Translations under genes and position numbers: made by a program
Shown: positions 1 to 8,154 of the stretch, in pieces
Numbering within the stretch: position 1 is the first letter of the stretch
How the letters are laid out: each line of letters begins with the position of its first letter
Notes under the pieces: generated by a model
The model's input: only the letters and a program-made list of their open reading frames with translations
Database searches by the model: none
Told to the model about the DNA's origin: nothing
Assembly: GCA_002478115.1 (NCBI GenBank)
Contig: DLMH01000085.1
Coordinates: 1-19,258, forward strand
Direction of reading: 5' to 3'
Origin: Candidatus Acidiferrum typicum
GTDB lineage: Bacteria; Acidobacteriota; Terriglobia; Acidiferrales; UBA7541
DNA length: 19,258 nt

Positions 1-209
1 GCCTCTTCGGCCAGTGTCTCCCAAGATATTGAAATCCTAACCCGCCCGAAGGAATTTTGTTCCAAAAAGAAACGCCGAGACGAATTGCGGCCCAGCCTGG
101 GTCGTCCTAACTATAGCTCAATAAGCGCGCGCTGGGGGAGGCTGACGTGGGGTATATTGGCTCCGTAACAAATGCAGCTCGGGGGACTGGGTTGGGAGGG
201 GGGATTCAG

Positions 210-1241
210 ATGAGGATGAATCGAATTGGACTGGGCTTTGCGCTCATCGCGGTTATGAGTTTTGGCGGGGTATGGGTTGGGCTCGGACGGGCTGCCGGTC
301 CTTCCGGCTACCAAGTCATCAAAAGCGTTCCCGTAGCCGGCGACGGGTTCTGGGACTACGTCACCGTGGATAGCGCCGCACGCCGCATTTACATTTCGCA
401 TGGCACCAAAGTCGTCGTGCTCGACGCCGATTCGTTCGCTGCCGTCGGTGAAATCCCGGACACCCAGGGGGTCCACGGCATCGCGATCGCGGCCGACCTC
501 GGCAAAGGCTTTACCAGTAACGGCCGCGCGAACACGGTCACCATTTTCGACCTGAAATCGCTGAAAACGCTGGGTACGGTGAACGCAGGACAGAATCCCG
601 ATGCCATCGTTTACGATAGCGTGAGCAAGCGCGTCTTCACCCTGAACGGCCGCAGCAAAGACGCCACCGCCATCAACGCCGCCGATGGCTCCGTTGCCGG
701 TACGTTGGAGCTCGCGGGCCGCCCCGAATTTGCCGCCGCGGATGGCACAGGAAAAATCTTCGTGAATATTGAAGACACTTCGGAACTCGTCGAGATTGAC
801 GCGCAATCCATCAAGTTGCTCCATCGCTGGCCCCTCAAGCCCTGTGAAAGTCCTTCGGGCCTGGCCATGGATCAGAAGAATCGCCGCCTTTTCGTGGGTT
901 GCCACAACAAGATGATGGCCGTGGTGAACGCGGACACAGGAAAAGTGATTGCCACCCCGGCCATAGGCGAAGGCGTGGACGCGAACACTTACGATCCGGG
1001 AACGGGCTTGGCCTTCTCTTCCAACGGGGAGGGCACGCTCACCGTCGTGAAACAGGAAGGACCGGACAACTATTCTGTGCTGGAGAACGTCCCCACCAAG
1101 AGGAGCGCCCGCACGATGGGCCTCGATCTTAAGACCCACAACGTGGTCTTGCCTGCTGCGGACATGGAACCGCCGAAAGAGGGAGAGGGGCGCCCGACGA
1201 TGAAGCCGGGCACTTTTGTCCTAATTGTAGTTGGTAAGTAG
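210..1241 (+). CDS. Secreted YVTN/YncE-type beta-propeller protein
   Basis: A protein of 343 aa with an N-terminal signal peptide (basic MRMNR, hydrophobic residues about 6-24, likely cleavage near GRAAG), so it should act outside the cytoplasm. The rest consists of repeated blade-like segments such as 'VTVDSAARRIYISHG', 'VYDSVSKRVFTLNG' and 'AMDQKNRRLFVGC', alternating with 'VVLDADS' and 'VVNADTGKV' strands. This is typical of YVTN/YncE-family beta-propellers. The start at 210 follows a GGGAGGGGGG purine run about 5 nt upstream and opens the signal peptide directly. A GTG at 147 in the same frame would add 21 non-signal-like residues. Substrate or ligand is unknown; family members serve as binding scaffolds or quinoprotein-like domains. 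It converges with the next gene with only 13 nt between the stop codons. Confidence 0.85.
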   Translation: MRMNRIGLGFALIAVMSFGGVWVGLGRAAGPSGYQVIKSVPVAGDGFWDYVTVDSAARRIYISHGTKVVVLDADSFAAVGEIPDTQGVHGIAIAADLGKGFTSNGRANTVTIFDLKSLKTLGTVNAGQNPDAIVYDSVSKRVFTLNGRSKDATAINAADGSVAGTLELAGRPEFAAADGTGKIFVNIEDTSELVEIDAQSIKLLHRWPLKPCESPSGLAMDQKNRRLFVGCHNKMMAVVNADTGKVIATPAIGEGVDANTYDPGTGLAFSSNGEGTLTVVKQEGPDNYSVLENVPTKRSARTMGLDLKTHNVVLPAADMEPPKEGEGRPTMKPGTFVLIVVGK

Positions 1242-1254
1242 AACTGGCGAAATC

Positions 1255-1851
1255 TCAGGGCACGACGCGATAGTTGTGAATGCCGGCTCCAAACGAGAAG
1301 CTGGCTCCGGCCACCTGCGGCAACCACCAGAAACGCCGCATCAAGCCATGATTGCTGTTCATCATGTGGTGCCCCAGATAATCCATTACAGCCGGGCTCA
1401 CTTGCGTAGCGGCGTACATCGCGCCGGAGTGCGCAAACGGACGCATCAGGGGATCACCTTCCGTGCCGTAGCCGCCGGAAATGGCGCGCCGCGTGGACCA
1501 CGCATCGAATGCGGCGGCGCTGTGCCCCGTCGCCATCAAGGCGTACCAGATCTTGCGCTGGCGCGGAGATTCGACCGGCCGAATCACAGCGGGCTTGATG
1601 GGCGCGTTCAAGATTGACGCACTGCCCGGAGTTATGCCCTCTGCGGCGGAAGATAAGGAAGCATCTGCATCACTGCCTGCTGAAGCAGACAGTTTGGGCG
1701 CGGGTGCATCCGGGAGTTTCGACTTGGTGGTGGAATCCGGCTGGGGTGCACTGGAATTGCTGGCGACCAAGGTGGGTGATTCCGCGACAGCACGAAGGGT
1801 ATCAACCGGCAGCGCGGTACAGCAAAAAATCACGAGCGCGGATAGTACCAA
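1255..1851 (-). CDS. Secreted hypothetical protein, Ser/Ala/Pro-rich linker plus conserved-looking C-terminal domain
   Basis: A protein of 198 aa. Residues 2-22 form a hydrophobic signal-like segment. Residues about 25-80 are a low-complexity Ser/Ala/Pro/Asp linker, and residues about 98-198 form a compact domain with 'TGHSAAAFDAWSTRR', 'GYGTEGDPLMRPFAHS' and a hydrophobic end (about 176-190). I do not recognise a named family; the GTEGDPLMRPF motif and the layout recall exported hypotheticals of Acidobacteriota (inference). The start is TTG: an in-frame TGA lies four codons upstream, so no ATG can extend it, and GAGGTG (plus-strand 1856-1861) sits 4 nt before the TTG. The two short hydrophobic stretches in the C-terminal domain could be membrane-associated. 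Confidence 0.7.
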   Translation of the reverse strand: MVLSALVIFCCTALPVDTLRAVAESPTLVASNSSAPQPDSTTKSKLPDAPAPKLSASAGSDADASLSSAAEGITPGSASILNAPIKPAVIRPVESPRQRKIWYALMATGHSAAAFDAWSTRRAISGGYGTEGDPLMRPFAHSGAMYAATQVSPAVMDYLGHHMMNSNHGLMRRFWWLPQVAGASFSFGAGIHNYRVVP

Positions 1852-1889
1852 GATGCACCTCAGAAGTCGCAGGCCGGGGGTGGGTTCCT

Positions 1890-1933
1890 GGTACGCTGCA
1901 ACTCCTGTCCACTCTACTGTACCAAAGGACAGG
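1890..1933. repeat. Inverted repeat in the divergent intergenic region
   Basis: CCTGTCC (1904-1910) and GGACAGG (1927-1933) form a perfect 7-bp inverted repeat with a 16-nt spacer. It is interleaved with a second pair, GGTAC (1890-1894) and GTACC (1919-1923). The site lies between the divergently transcribed hypothetical (start 1851) and deoxynucleoside kinase (start 2088), a typical operator location. No function is demonstrated, and such short arms can arise by chance. Confidence 0.3.
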
Positions 1934-2041
1934 TGTCACTGGCCCATTGGTCACATTTTCCCCTGGTACTTTCCCGGGGCGGGGTTCTGGAGCGATCGTA
2001 CCGGCCGGTTCGACACTCCCTCGCGATTCGGAGAAAAGACC

Positions 2042-2050
2042 TGCTATAAT
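2042..2050 (+). promoter_or_regulatory. Extended -10 promoter of the deoxynucleoside kinase gene
   Basis: TGCTATAAT is a perfect extended -10 element (TGN-TATAAT). No good -35 hexamer stands 16-18 nt upstream, which is tolerated at extended -10 promoters. Transcription would start near 2057 and give a leader of about 30 nt with GGGGG just before the ATG at 2088. Confidence 0.6.
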
Positions 2051-2087
2051 CCGGCCCAAGAAGCCGTGGTCCTTGGATCGGGGGAAA

Positions 2088-2777
2088 ATGGCTGGTTCGG
2101 AATCATCGGCGAAACGCGCACGCATCCCGCAACGTGGCCCGCAGCCACCTCGATTCATCGTCATTGAAGGCCCACTTCGTGTTGGGAAAACCACGCTGGC
2201 GCGGCTGCTCGCCGAACGCCTCCATGCGCGCCGCATTTACGATTGTGAAGATAATCCTTTTCTGGCTGATTTCTATGCCGGCCTTCCCGGAGCCGCTTTC
2301 CGCACGCAAATGTGCTTCCTGATGGAGCGGCAGAAGCGTATTCGCGAAGGCCTTTCCGGTGATGCGCCCGGCCTTGTGGTGAGCGATTTTCTGATGGAAA
2401 AAGACCGTATCTTTGCCAACCTCAGCCTCGACGACGAAGAGCTGAAACTTTACGAGCGCTATTACGAGGCGGTCACGGTCGAACTTCCGCAACCTGATTT
2501 GGTGATTTATCTCCAGGCTAAGCCGGAAGTGCTGCTCGGCCGCATTGCCAAGAAAAAGGCGCACGAGGAGCGCCAGATTTCGACGGAGTACGTTCAGGAA
2601 GTGGCACGCGCCTACGAGCATTTCTTTTTCCGCTACGAGGGCGCGGATCTCCTGGTCATCGAAACCTCGGAAATCGATTTCGTTGAGAAGAACGAGGATT
2701 TGCAGCAGCTCCTGCGACGCTTGCAGGAGCCGGTCAAAGGCACGCAGTATTTCCTTCCCCTCGGCGGCTCCGACTGA
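2088..2777 (+). CDS. Deoxynucleoside kinase (deoxyadenosine/deoxyguanosine kinase-like)
   Basis: A protein of 229 aa predicted to phosphorylate deoxyribonucleosides to dNMPs in the cytoplasmic salvage pathway. A P-loop, 'IEGPLRVGKTT' (residues 26-36, Lys34), is followed by the dNK-family layout: 'FLADFYAG', then 'QMCFLMERQKRI', 'VSDFLMEKDRIFA' (the region that holds the D/E-R-S motif in relatives), 'PDLVIYLQAKPEVLLGRI' and 'RQISTEYVQEVARAYEHFFF'. The length is close to the usual 200-225 aa. The start at 2088 has GGGGG 3 nt upstream and is served by an extended -10 at 2042-2050. Residues 1-20 are a basic, probably disordered extension. The frame stays open upstream to 1614 but that part is not protein-like. 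Which deoxynucleoside is preferred cannot be read from the sequence. Confidence 0.85.
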   Translation: MAGSESSAKRARIPQRGPQPPRFIVIEGPLRVGKTTLARLLAERLHARRIYDCEDNPFLADFYAGLPGAAFRTQMCFLMERQKRIREGLSGDAPGLVVSDFLMEKDRIFANLSLDDEELKLYERYYEAVTVELPQPDLVIYLQAKPEVLLGRIAKKKAHEERQISTEYVQEVARAYEHFFFRYEGADLLVIETSEIDFVEKNEDLQQLLRRLQEPVKGTQYFLPLGGSD

Positions 2778-2872
2778 AGGCGGCTTGCGCGCCGCACTGG
2801 TAGTTTCTTTTCCTCTTCAATTCGCATAGAGTGCCATCCGGAGCGTTTCGCAACTCGCTTGGGAGGATGGCC

Positions 2873-4030
2873 ATGGATCGCTGGACACGACGCAAGTTTT
2901 TTCTGACATCGCTGGCGGGGAGCGCGTTCGCCGGCGCGGGTAGGCTCTTTGGCAAAACACTGGAAGTAACCGATGGCAATCGCCCCGGTCCTCGACTTCT
3001 CGGCCCAGCGCCAGTTGCCGGCACGCGTCCGCTGATCATTTCTTCGGCCAACGGCTTGAACGCCCTCGACAAGGGCATGCAAATCCTGAAGGGCGGCGGC
3101 GATACGCTCGAGGCGGCCGTCGCCGCTGTAACTGTCGTGGAAGACGATCCCAACGATGACAGCGTAGGCTACGGCGGCCTGCCCAACGAGGAGGGCGAAG
3201 TTGAACTGGACGCCAGTGTGATGCACGGCCCGACGCGCCGCGCCGGCAGCGTGGCCTCCGTCCGGCGCATCAAAAATGTCTCGCGGCTGGCCAAAACGGT
3301 CATGGAACGCACCAACCACGTGATGATTGTGGGTGACGGGGCGCGGCGCTTTGGCCTCGCCGAGGGTTTCGAGGAGATGAATCTCCTGACCGAGCACTCG
3401 CGCAAAATCTGGCTGGCCTGGAAAGCCAAAACGAGTTTCAACTGGCGGCCGGGCACGGACAGCCCAGAATGGAAAGAGCATGTTGCGGCGCTGTTCGATT
3501 ACGATGCTGAAAAAATCGCATATGCCATGCGCGTCATCACGTCCCCGCCAACCGGCACAATCAACTGCCTCGCGGTGAACGCCAAAGGGGAAGTCAGCGG
3601 CACCACCACGACGTCCGGCCTGGCGTGGAAAATTCCCGGGCGCGTCGGCGATTCGCCGGTGATCGGCGCGGGACTCTTCGTCGACGGGGAGGTGGGCGGC
3701 GCCGGGTCCACGGGCAAAGGCGAGGAAAACATCAAGATTTGCGGCGGCCATACCATCGTCGAAATGATGCGTAAGGGAATGAAGCCGGACGATGCCTGCC
3801 TGGAAGCAGTGGGGCGCGTGGTACGCAACTACAACGGTGACAAGAAGAAGCTCACCACTTTCCATCTCTATTTCTATGCCGTGAATAGAGATGGCGAGTA
3901 CGGCAGTGCTTCTCTCTGGAAGAATGGCTACGAGGAGGGCAAAGGAGCCATGTTTGCGGTCCACGACGGCACGCCAGCCCGCCTGGTTCCCTGCAAAACT
4001 TTCTTCGACGAAATTGGTCACGAAGAATAA
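2873..4030 (+). CDS. Tat-exported N4-(beta-N-acetylglucosaminyl)-L-asparaginase-like Ntn hydrolase
   Basis: A protein of 385 aa in the glycosylasparaginase family, which cleaves the GlcNAc-Asn bond of glycoasparagines and matures by self-cleavage. The N-terminus 'TRRKFFLTS' plus a hydrophobic stretch is a twin-arginine signal, so export is likely. Family segments present: 'GGGDTLEAAVAAVTVVEDDP', 'VGYGGLPNEEGEVELDASVM', then 'TGTINCLAVN' with the predicted N-terminal nucleophile Thr229, 'GTTTTSGLAWKIPGRVGDSP', 'GAGLF' and 'GAGSTGKGE'. The residues just before the Thr are Thr-Gly rather than the His-Asp I expect in characterised members. The start at 2873 puts GGAGG (2862-2866) 6 nt upstream; the ATG at 2867 abuts that site. 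It lies 95 nt after the kinase gene and could be co-transcribed with it. Confidence 0.85.
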   Translation: MDRWTRRKFFLTSLAGSAFAGAGRLFGKTLEVTDGNRPGPRLLGPAPVAGTRPLIISSANGLNALDKGMQILKGGGDTLEAAVAAVTVVEDDPNDDSVGYGGLPNEEGEVELDASVMHGPTRRAGSVASVRRIKNVSRLAKTVMERTNHVMIVGDGARRFGLAEGFEEMNLLTEHSRKIWLAWKAKTSFNWRPGTDSPEWKEHVAALFDYDAEKIAYAMRVITSPPTGTINCLAVNAKGEVSGTTTTSGLAWKIPGRVGDSPVIGAGLFVDGEVGGAGSTGKGEENIKICGGHTIVEMMRKGMKPDDACLEAVGRVVRNYNGDKKKLTTFHLYFYAVNRDGEYGSASLWKNGYEEGKGAMFAVHDGTPARLVPCKTFFDEIGHEE

Positions 4031-4052
4031 TGCGCCGGTAATTTGCCCGCCC

Positions 4053-4058
4053 TATACT
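4053..4058 (+). promoter_or_regulatory. -10-like element 7 nt before a start codon (possible leaderless transcript)
   Basis: TATACT ends 7 nt before the ATG at 4066 and no Shine-Dalgarno lies between. That geometry fits a leaderless mRNA. No convincing -35 hexamer is present at 16-18 nt spacing, so the call is tentative. Confidence 0.3.
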
Positions 4059-4065
4059 GGCGTAT

Positions 4066-5193
4066 ATGGACCGGGCAAATGTTCTCATCATAGGCGGCGG
4101 AGTAGTTGGCTGCGCGATTGCCGAAGCGCTCTCCCGCCGTTGGCAGGATGTTTTTCTTGTTGAGCAGTATCCAAAACTTGGAATGGCCACGAGCACGCGC
4201 AATAGCGGCGTGATCCATTCCGGAATCTACTATCCGAAAAACTCCTGGAAGGCGCGTCACTGCGTGGAAGGCAATCGCCTGACCAAGGAATTCTGCGCCA
4301 GGCACAACGTGCCCAGCCGCACCACGGGAAAGCTTGTCGTCGCGAAGGACGCTTCCGAAGAGAAAGAGCTTCTCGCCCTGATGAAAAAGGGAGAGGGCAA
4401 CGGCGTAGAGGACCTACGGATCATCGATTCGGCTGGCATACGCGCCATCGAGCCTCACGTCAAAGGCCATGCGGCGCTTCTGGTGCCTTCCACGGGCATT
4501 TGCTTCGCCGAAGACCTGGTGCATGCGTTCGCGCGCGTTGCCGAGGAGCAGGGAGCAAACCTCGTCAATCACGCCAAGGTCACTTCATTGGAACCGGTGA
4601 AGGATGCCGTTCGCGTGCGCTTGCGCATCGGCGATGAGGAGCAGTCCGAAACGGAAGCCATCGAGGCGCGCTGCGTTATCAACGCCGCGGGACTCTACTC
4701 CGACGAAGTTGCGCAACTTCTCGGCCCGCGTCCCTGGAAGATTTATCCGGTGCGCGGGGAATATTGCGAAATTCGCGGTCCGCAGGCGGGACTGATCCAG
4801 AACCTGGTCTATCCTCTGCCCCATCACGACGGACTCTCGCTCGGCCTGCACTTCACGAAAACTCTTTGGGGAACGGTGCTCGTTGGGCCGACGGCCGCCT
4901 ACGTCGAGGGCAAGGACAACTACGAACGCGACCGCATGACCATCTCCGAATTTGTTTCGGATGCGAAGACCATGCTGCCGGAACTCGAGGAGAGCGATCT
5001 GCAACTCGGTTACACGGGCCTGCGCCCGAAACTCGTTCCGCCGGGCGGCCAGGGGATTGCCGATTTTGTGATTGAGGCGGACAAGGAAGTGCCGCGCGTC
5101 ATTCAACTGGTGGGAATCGAATCGCCCGGACTGACCGCCGCACCAGCCATCGCCAAGCATGTCAGTGCATTAGTCGAGCAGGTGCTCAACTAG
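4066..5193 (+). CDS. lhgO: FAD-dependent L-2-hydroxyglutarate oxidase-like protein
   Basis: A protein of 375 aa in the DAO/glycine-oxidase superfamily. The N-terminal dinucleotide-binding fold is visible as 'VLIIGGGVVGCAIAEALSRR' (residues 6-25). It is followed by 'TSTRNSGVIHSGIYYP', a signature of L-2-hydroxyglutarate oxidases/dehydrogenases, then 'NAAGLYSDEVAQLLG', 'YPVRGEYCEI', 'GYTGLRPKLVPPG' and the C-terminal 'GIESPGLTAAPAIA'. The expected reaction is oxidation of L-2-hydroxyglutarate to 2-oxoglutarate, with electrons passed to oxygen or the quinone pool. Length is slightly below the usual 395-420 aa. The start has no Shine-Dalgarno, but a TATACT hexamer ends 7 nt before it. The gene is 35 nt after the asparaginase-like gene and converges with tyrS across a repeat. 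A related substrate cannot be excluded. Confidence 0.83.
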   Translation: MDRANVLIIGGGVVGCAIAEALSRRWQDVFLVEQYPKLGMATSTRNSGVIHSGIYYPKNSWKARHCVEGNRLTKEFCARHNVPSRTTGKLVVAKDASEEKELLALMKKGEGNGVEDLRIIDSAGIRAIEPHVKGHAALLVPSTGICFAEDLVHAFARVAEEQGANLVNHAKVTSLEPVKDAVRVRLRIGDEEQSETEAIEARCVINAAGLYSDEVAQLLGPRPWKIYPVRGEYCEIRGPQAGLIQNLVYPLPHHDGLSLGLHFTKTLWGTVLVGPTAAYVEGKDNYERDRMTISEFVSDAKTMLPELEESDLQLGYTGLRPKLVPPGGQGIADFVIEADKEVPRVIQLVGIESPGLTAAPAIAKHVSALVEQVLN

Positions 5194-5235
5194 AAGTTCG
5201 CTCATAAGTGCTTATGGCGACCGACTTGCGCACCT

Positions 5236-5460
5236 CAGAGGTTAAAACCCCTGAATTTCGGCAGCTTTTGGGCACGGCTGAAGAGGCTGCGGGAGAATAC
5301 CGAAAGAACTTTCTTCAGGGGCTAAAGCCCATCGATATTAGCGGTTTTACGCCAGGGCTGAAGCCCCGGCCTCCTAAAGAAGCGGCTTTTTCCGCAAGCT
5401 GTGCCCTTTGCTGCGCTCTGGGTAAAAAGCCGTGCCCTCCCGGGAGCCATTTATGAGGAG
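5236..5460. repeat. Dispersed double-hairpin repeat, copy 1 (full module)
   Basis: A module of about 225 bp that aligns with 8155-8360. Shared landmarks are 'TTAAAACCCCTGAATTTC', 'GGGGCTAAAGCCC' (hairpin A, 5318-5330), a 20-nt AT-rich spacer, hairpin B (5351-5370, one A-C mismatch), 'CCTCCTAAAGAA', a small GCGG/CCGC hairpin around a T-run, and 'CGTGCCCTCCCG' near the end. It fills the space between the convergent lhgO-like gene and tyrS and ends 5 nt from the tyrS stop codon. It does not look coding. Confidence 0.8.
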
Positions 5461-5465
5461 GCTTA

Positions 5466-6770
5466 TTATTCGACCACAATGCGGAGGAATTTCTTTTTGC
5501 CGACGCGGACGCTGTAGGTTTCGGGCTGGTCCACATTCAACTTGTAGGCGGGATCTTGTATCGTGGCGCCGTTGATCTCTAGGCCGCCCTGTTTGATGAG
5601 GCGTTCTGCTACGGATGTGGAGGCGATGCCCTCGAACGAAGCGAGAATCTTTGACCACTTTACGATGCCGCTCGGGAGTGCAAGCGTGGTGAACTTATCA
5701 ATTTCGCGTAGTTTTGGAAACGTAATCTGGAGGCCACCGGGTACTCGCTTCATGCGGACTTCGTCCATTTCCGCCGGTGCCTGCCGGTCGCGGAATACCC
5801 GTTGGAAATTTTCGGCCGCTTTGCGCCCCGCATCCGCGCCGTGAAAGCCGCTCACCACCTCTTCCGCGAGACGCATCTTCACATCCATCGGATGGACGCG
5901 GCCTGACTGCACTTGCCCTTTCAGCGATGCGATTTCCTGCGGCGCGCGGTCGGTGACCAGTTCGTAGTAGGACCACATCAGCTCGTCCGGAATCGACATC
6001 AACTTCCCGAACATCTCCCCGGGTGCCTCGGTAATCCCGACATAATTTCCCAGGCTCTTGGACATCTTTCGCTCCCCGTCGAGCCCCACGAGGATGGGCA
6101 TCAGCACCGCGATCTGCAATTCCTGGTTGTACTCCCGCTGAATCTCGCGTCCGATCAGCAGATTGAATTTCTGCTCCGTTGCGCCGAGCTCCACATCCGC
6201 TTCCAGCACTACGGAATCGTAAGCCACCAGCAGCGGGTACAAAAATTCGTGCACGGAAATGGGCTGCTGTTCCGAAAGACGCTTGCGGAAATCCTCTCGC
6301 TCCAGCATGCGCGCCACGCGATACTTGGCGCACAACCGCACGATGTCGTAACTCGACAGCTTGTCCAGCCACTCGCTGTTGTAGCGGATTTCGGTCTTGC
6401 TGCGATCCAGAATCTTGAAGACCTGCTCAAGATATGTCTCCGCGTTGGCGTTCACCTGCTCGCGCGAAAGCGGCGGGCGCGTTTCCGATTGCCCGGTGGG
6501 ATCGCCAACCATGGCCGTGAAATCGCCGATCAAGAAGACCGCGGTGTGGCCCATTTCCTGGAAGTGCTTCAGTTTGCGGATCACCACCGTGTGGCCCAGG
6601 TGAATGTCCGGCGCCGTGGGGTCCACGCCCAGCTTCACGCGCAGGGGCTTGCCGGTCTTGAGCGACTTTTCCAGCTTCGCGCGCAGCTCCGCTTCGGGCA
6701 CAATTTCCGCCACGCCTTTCTTCAAGTACGCGAGTTGTTCTTCCACGGGTTTAAACTTGGCTTGTGTCAT
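5466..6770 (-). CDS. tyrS: Tyrosyl-tRNA synthetase
   Basis: A protein of 434 aa, the class I aminoacyl-tRNA synthetase that charges tRNA-Tyr in the cytoplasm. The catalytic Rossmann domain carries the HIGH-type motif 'HLGH' (residues 57-60) after '[12 protein letters not shown]', '[12 protein letters not shown]' (about 82-93) and 'KMSKS' (235-239). A C-terminal S4-like RNA-binding domain (about 365-430, '[20 protein letters not shown]') completes it. The '[15 protein letters not shown]' form is that of the type-2 (TyrZ-like) bacterial enzymes. Its ATG overlaps the purN stop as ATGA (6767-6770), so it is probably translationally coupled to purN. The double-hairpin repeat copy 1 starts 5 nt past its stop and may contribute to its 3' end. 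Confidence 0.97.
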   Translation of the reverse strand: MTQAKFKPVEEQLAYLKKGVAEIVPEAELRAKLEKSLKTGKPLRVKLGVDPTAPDIHLGHTVVIRKLKHFQEMGHTAVFLIGDFTAMVGDPTGQSETRPPLSREQVNANAETYLEQVFKILDRSKTEIRYNSEWLDKLSSYDIVRLCAKYRVARMLEREDFRKRLSEQQPISVHEFLYPLLVAYDSVVLEADVELGATEQKFNLLIGREIQREYNQELQIAVLMPILVGLDGERKMSKSLGNYVGITEAPGEMFGKLMSIPDELMWSYYELVTDRAPQEIASLKGQVQSGRVHPMDVKMRLAEEVVSGFHGADAGRKAAENFQRVFRDRQAPAEMDEVRMKRVPGGLQITFPKLREIDKFTTLALPSGIVKWSKILASFEGIASTSVAERLIKQGGLEINGATIQDPAYKLNVDQPETYSVRVGKKKFLRIVVE

Positions 6771-7393
6771 CTCGATTTGCCGCTCGAGGCGGTGCGCATC
6801 ACGCGCCGGCCCACGATCTTGAACTTTCCCTCGAGGATAATTTTCACGGCCTCGGTGTAAATCCGGTGCTCTTCCTTCAGTATGCGCTCGGACAGCGCGT
6901 GTTCGTCATCCGCATCCTGCACGGGCACGATCGCCTGCACGATGATGGGTCCCGCATCCAGATTCTCGTCCACAAAATGCACCGTGCAGCCTGCAACCTT
7001 CACGCCGTAGTCCAGCGCCTGCTTCTGCGATTCCAGGCCGGGAAACGACGGCAGCAGCGACGGGTGAATGTTCAGAATCCGCTGCGGGAACTCCGCAACA
7101 AAATAGGGCGACAACAATCGCATGTAGCCCGCAAGGCAGATCAAATCCACCTTATGTTCGTGCAGGACCGCAGCCACCTGGCGATCATAGGCTTCCCGTT
7201 CCAGCCCCTTCGACGGAATCAGCCTGGTTGCAATTCCCCGGGCCTTCGCGCGTTCCAATCCGCGGGCGTCCGGTTTGTTGCTGATTACGATGGCGATTTC
7301 GGCGTTGGGAATGCGCCCGGCGGCAACACTCTCCGCCAGCGCCTCGAAGTTCGAGCCGCGGCCACTCAAGAGCACGCCGATGCGCTTCGTCAT
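6767..7393 (-). CDS. purN: Phosphoribosylglycinamide formyltransferase
   Basis: A protein of 208 aa, the folate-dependent GAR transformylase (third step of purine synthesis, GAR to formyl-GAR). Visible motifs are '[13 protein letters not shown]' (residues 7-19, phosphate-binding end), 'LAGYMRLL', '[14 protein letters not shown]' with Asn108 and His110, and '[14 protein letters not shown]' with Asp146. These are the catalytic trio. Length is usual (about 200-215). The ATG at 7393 begins the first beta strand; a GTG at 7411 would add only MLTFFF. Neither start has a Shine-Dalgarno, and a TAACTT hexamer ends 8 nt before the ATG. The stop codon overlaps tyrS by 4 nt. Confidence 0.95.
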   Translation of the reverse strand: MTKRIGVLLSGRGSNFEALAESVAAGRIPNAEIAIVISNKPDARGLERAKARGIATRLIPSKGLEREAYDRQVAAVLHEHKVDLICLAGYMRLLSPYFVAEFPQRILNIHPSLLPSFPGLESQKQALDYGVKVAGCTVHFVDENLDAGPIIVQAIVPVQDADDEHALSERILKEEHRIYTEAVKIILEGKFKIVGRRVMRTASSGKSR

Positions 7394-7401
7394 AAAGAAA
7401 A

Positions 7402-7407
7402 AAGTTA
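7402..7407 (-). promoter_or_regulatory. -10-like element just upstream of purN
   Basis: On the minus strand TAACTT ends 8 nt before the purN ATG, with a weak TTGGTC -35-like hexamer 17 nt upstream. The stretch between it and the ATG is only T and C and holds no Shine-Dalgarno. This suggests a leaderless or very short leader transcript; the evidence is weak. Confidence 0.3.
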
Positions 7408-7618
7408 ACACAGCCAGACACGGGGACCAAATGCACAGCCAGGTGATCGTTGCCTTGGTCTCTGGTCACGTGGCGGGGAATTGACCTGATGCTAACGAGG
7501 CGAATCACTCCGAATCACGGACAGGTTGCGTACGGCGTGTTTGCCGCTCCAGCCAAAGTCCATCCGCGCGGCCGTTCCCTAATCGTATGCTGGGCCACTA
7601 GAGGCGCCACGAAGGGCT

Positions 7619-8056
7619 TTAAGTCAGGCCCAGGCGCTTCACCAGCGTCTGGATGATCACGTGTACATGCTCGAGGGCGATTTCTCCCAGACTCTGTTTC
7701 TGCGGCGCCTTGACGTCACGCAAGATGATCCACAGCCCGGGGCGGTACACCTCGTCATCGCCGGGGCAGATCGCACCGGTCAGTTGCACAATCTCAAAAT
7801 GTGGAATTTGCGTGAGGTCGAGATCCACCAGCAGCGAGGAATTGGGCAGTGGCGGGGGATTTGCGATCAGCTCCGTCAATACCGCGCGGGCATCATCCAC
7901 CAGATCGCGGAAGCCTTGGGACACCAGAAGCACATCAATGTCCCTCGGGGTCGGCTGCTCGATCTGGTGCAAATCGTAGTCCGGCAACGGATTCATCAGC
8001 GGTATTTCAATCGCCGCGGAAGGCTGGTTTTTGTCAGGTGAGATGCGCAGGGACAT
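7619..8056 (-). CDS. Hypothetical protein of unknown function
   Basis: A protein of 145 aa from the ATG at 8056; the frame is open to 8116 and a later ATG at 7996 is possible. I do not recognise a family. The N-terminus (about 1-45) is polar and Pro-rich. The rest alternates predicted strands and helices: 'DIDVLLVSQGFRDLVDDARAVLTELIANPP', 'SSLLVDLDLTQIPHFEIVQLTG', 'GLWIILRDV' and 'EIALEHVHVIIQTLVKRLGL'. It has no signal peptide, membrane segment or obvious catalytic motif, so a small cytoplasmic protein is likely. It lies between purN and rlmH on the same strand, separated from rlmH by repeat copy 2. A GGAAG-like purine stretch about 6 nt upstream supports the 8056 start modestly. Confidence 0.65.
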   Translation of the reverse strand: MSLRISPDKNQPSAAIEIPLMNPLPDYDLHQIEQPTPRDIDVLLVSQGFRDLVDDARAVLTELIANPPPLPNSSLLVDLDLTQIPHFEIVQLTGAICPGDDEVYRPGLWIILRDVKAPQKQSLGEIALEHVHVIIQTLVKRLGLT

Positions 8057-8154
8057 GAGAGCTTCCGCCGGACATTCTTTCACGGATCGCCGAAAAAGGC
8101 ACCCGTGATGAGGCAATTCCGTTTACCTTGCGCCCCGACGCGTGGCGCGCCAGG

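Noticed and set aside
2633..4021. A 462-codon minus-strand open frame opposite the asparaginase-like gene
   Set aside because: The plus strand has the Tat signal and Ntn-hydrolase motifs; the antisense product is compositionally skewed and shows no recognisable domain.
5208..5456. An 82-codon open frame within repeat copy 1, starting GTTAAAACCCC-side
   Set aside because: The similar frame in copy 2 is not maintained over the same length, and the conserved feature is hairpin pairing rather than a peptide.
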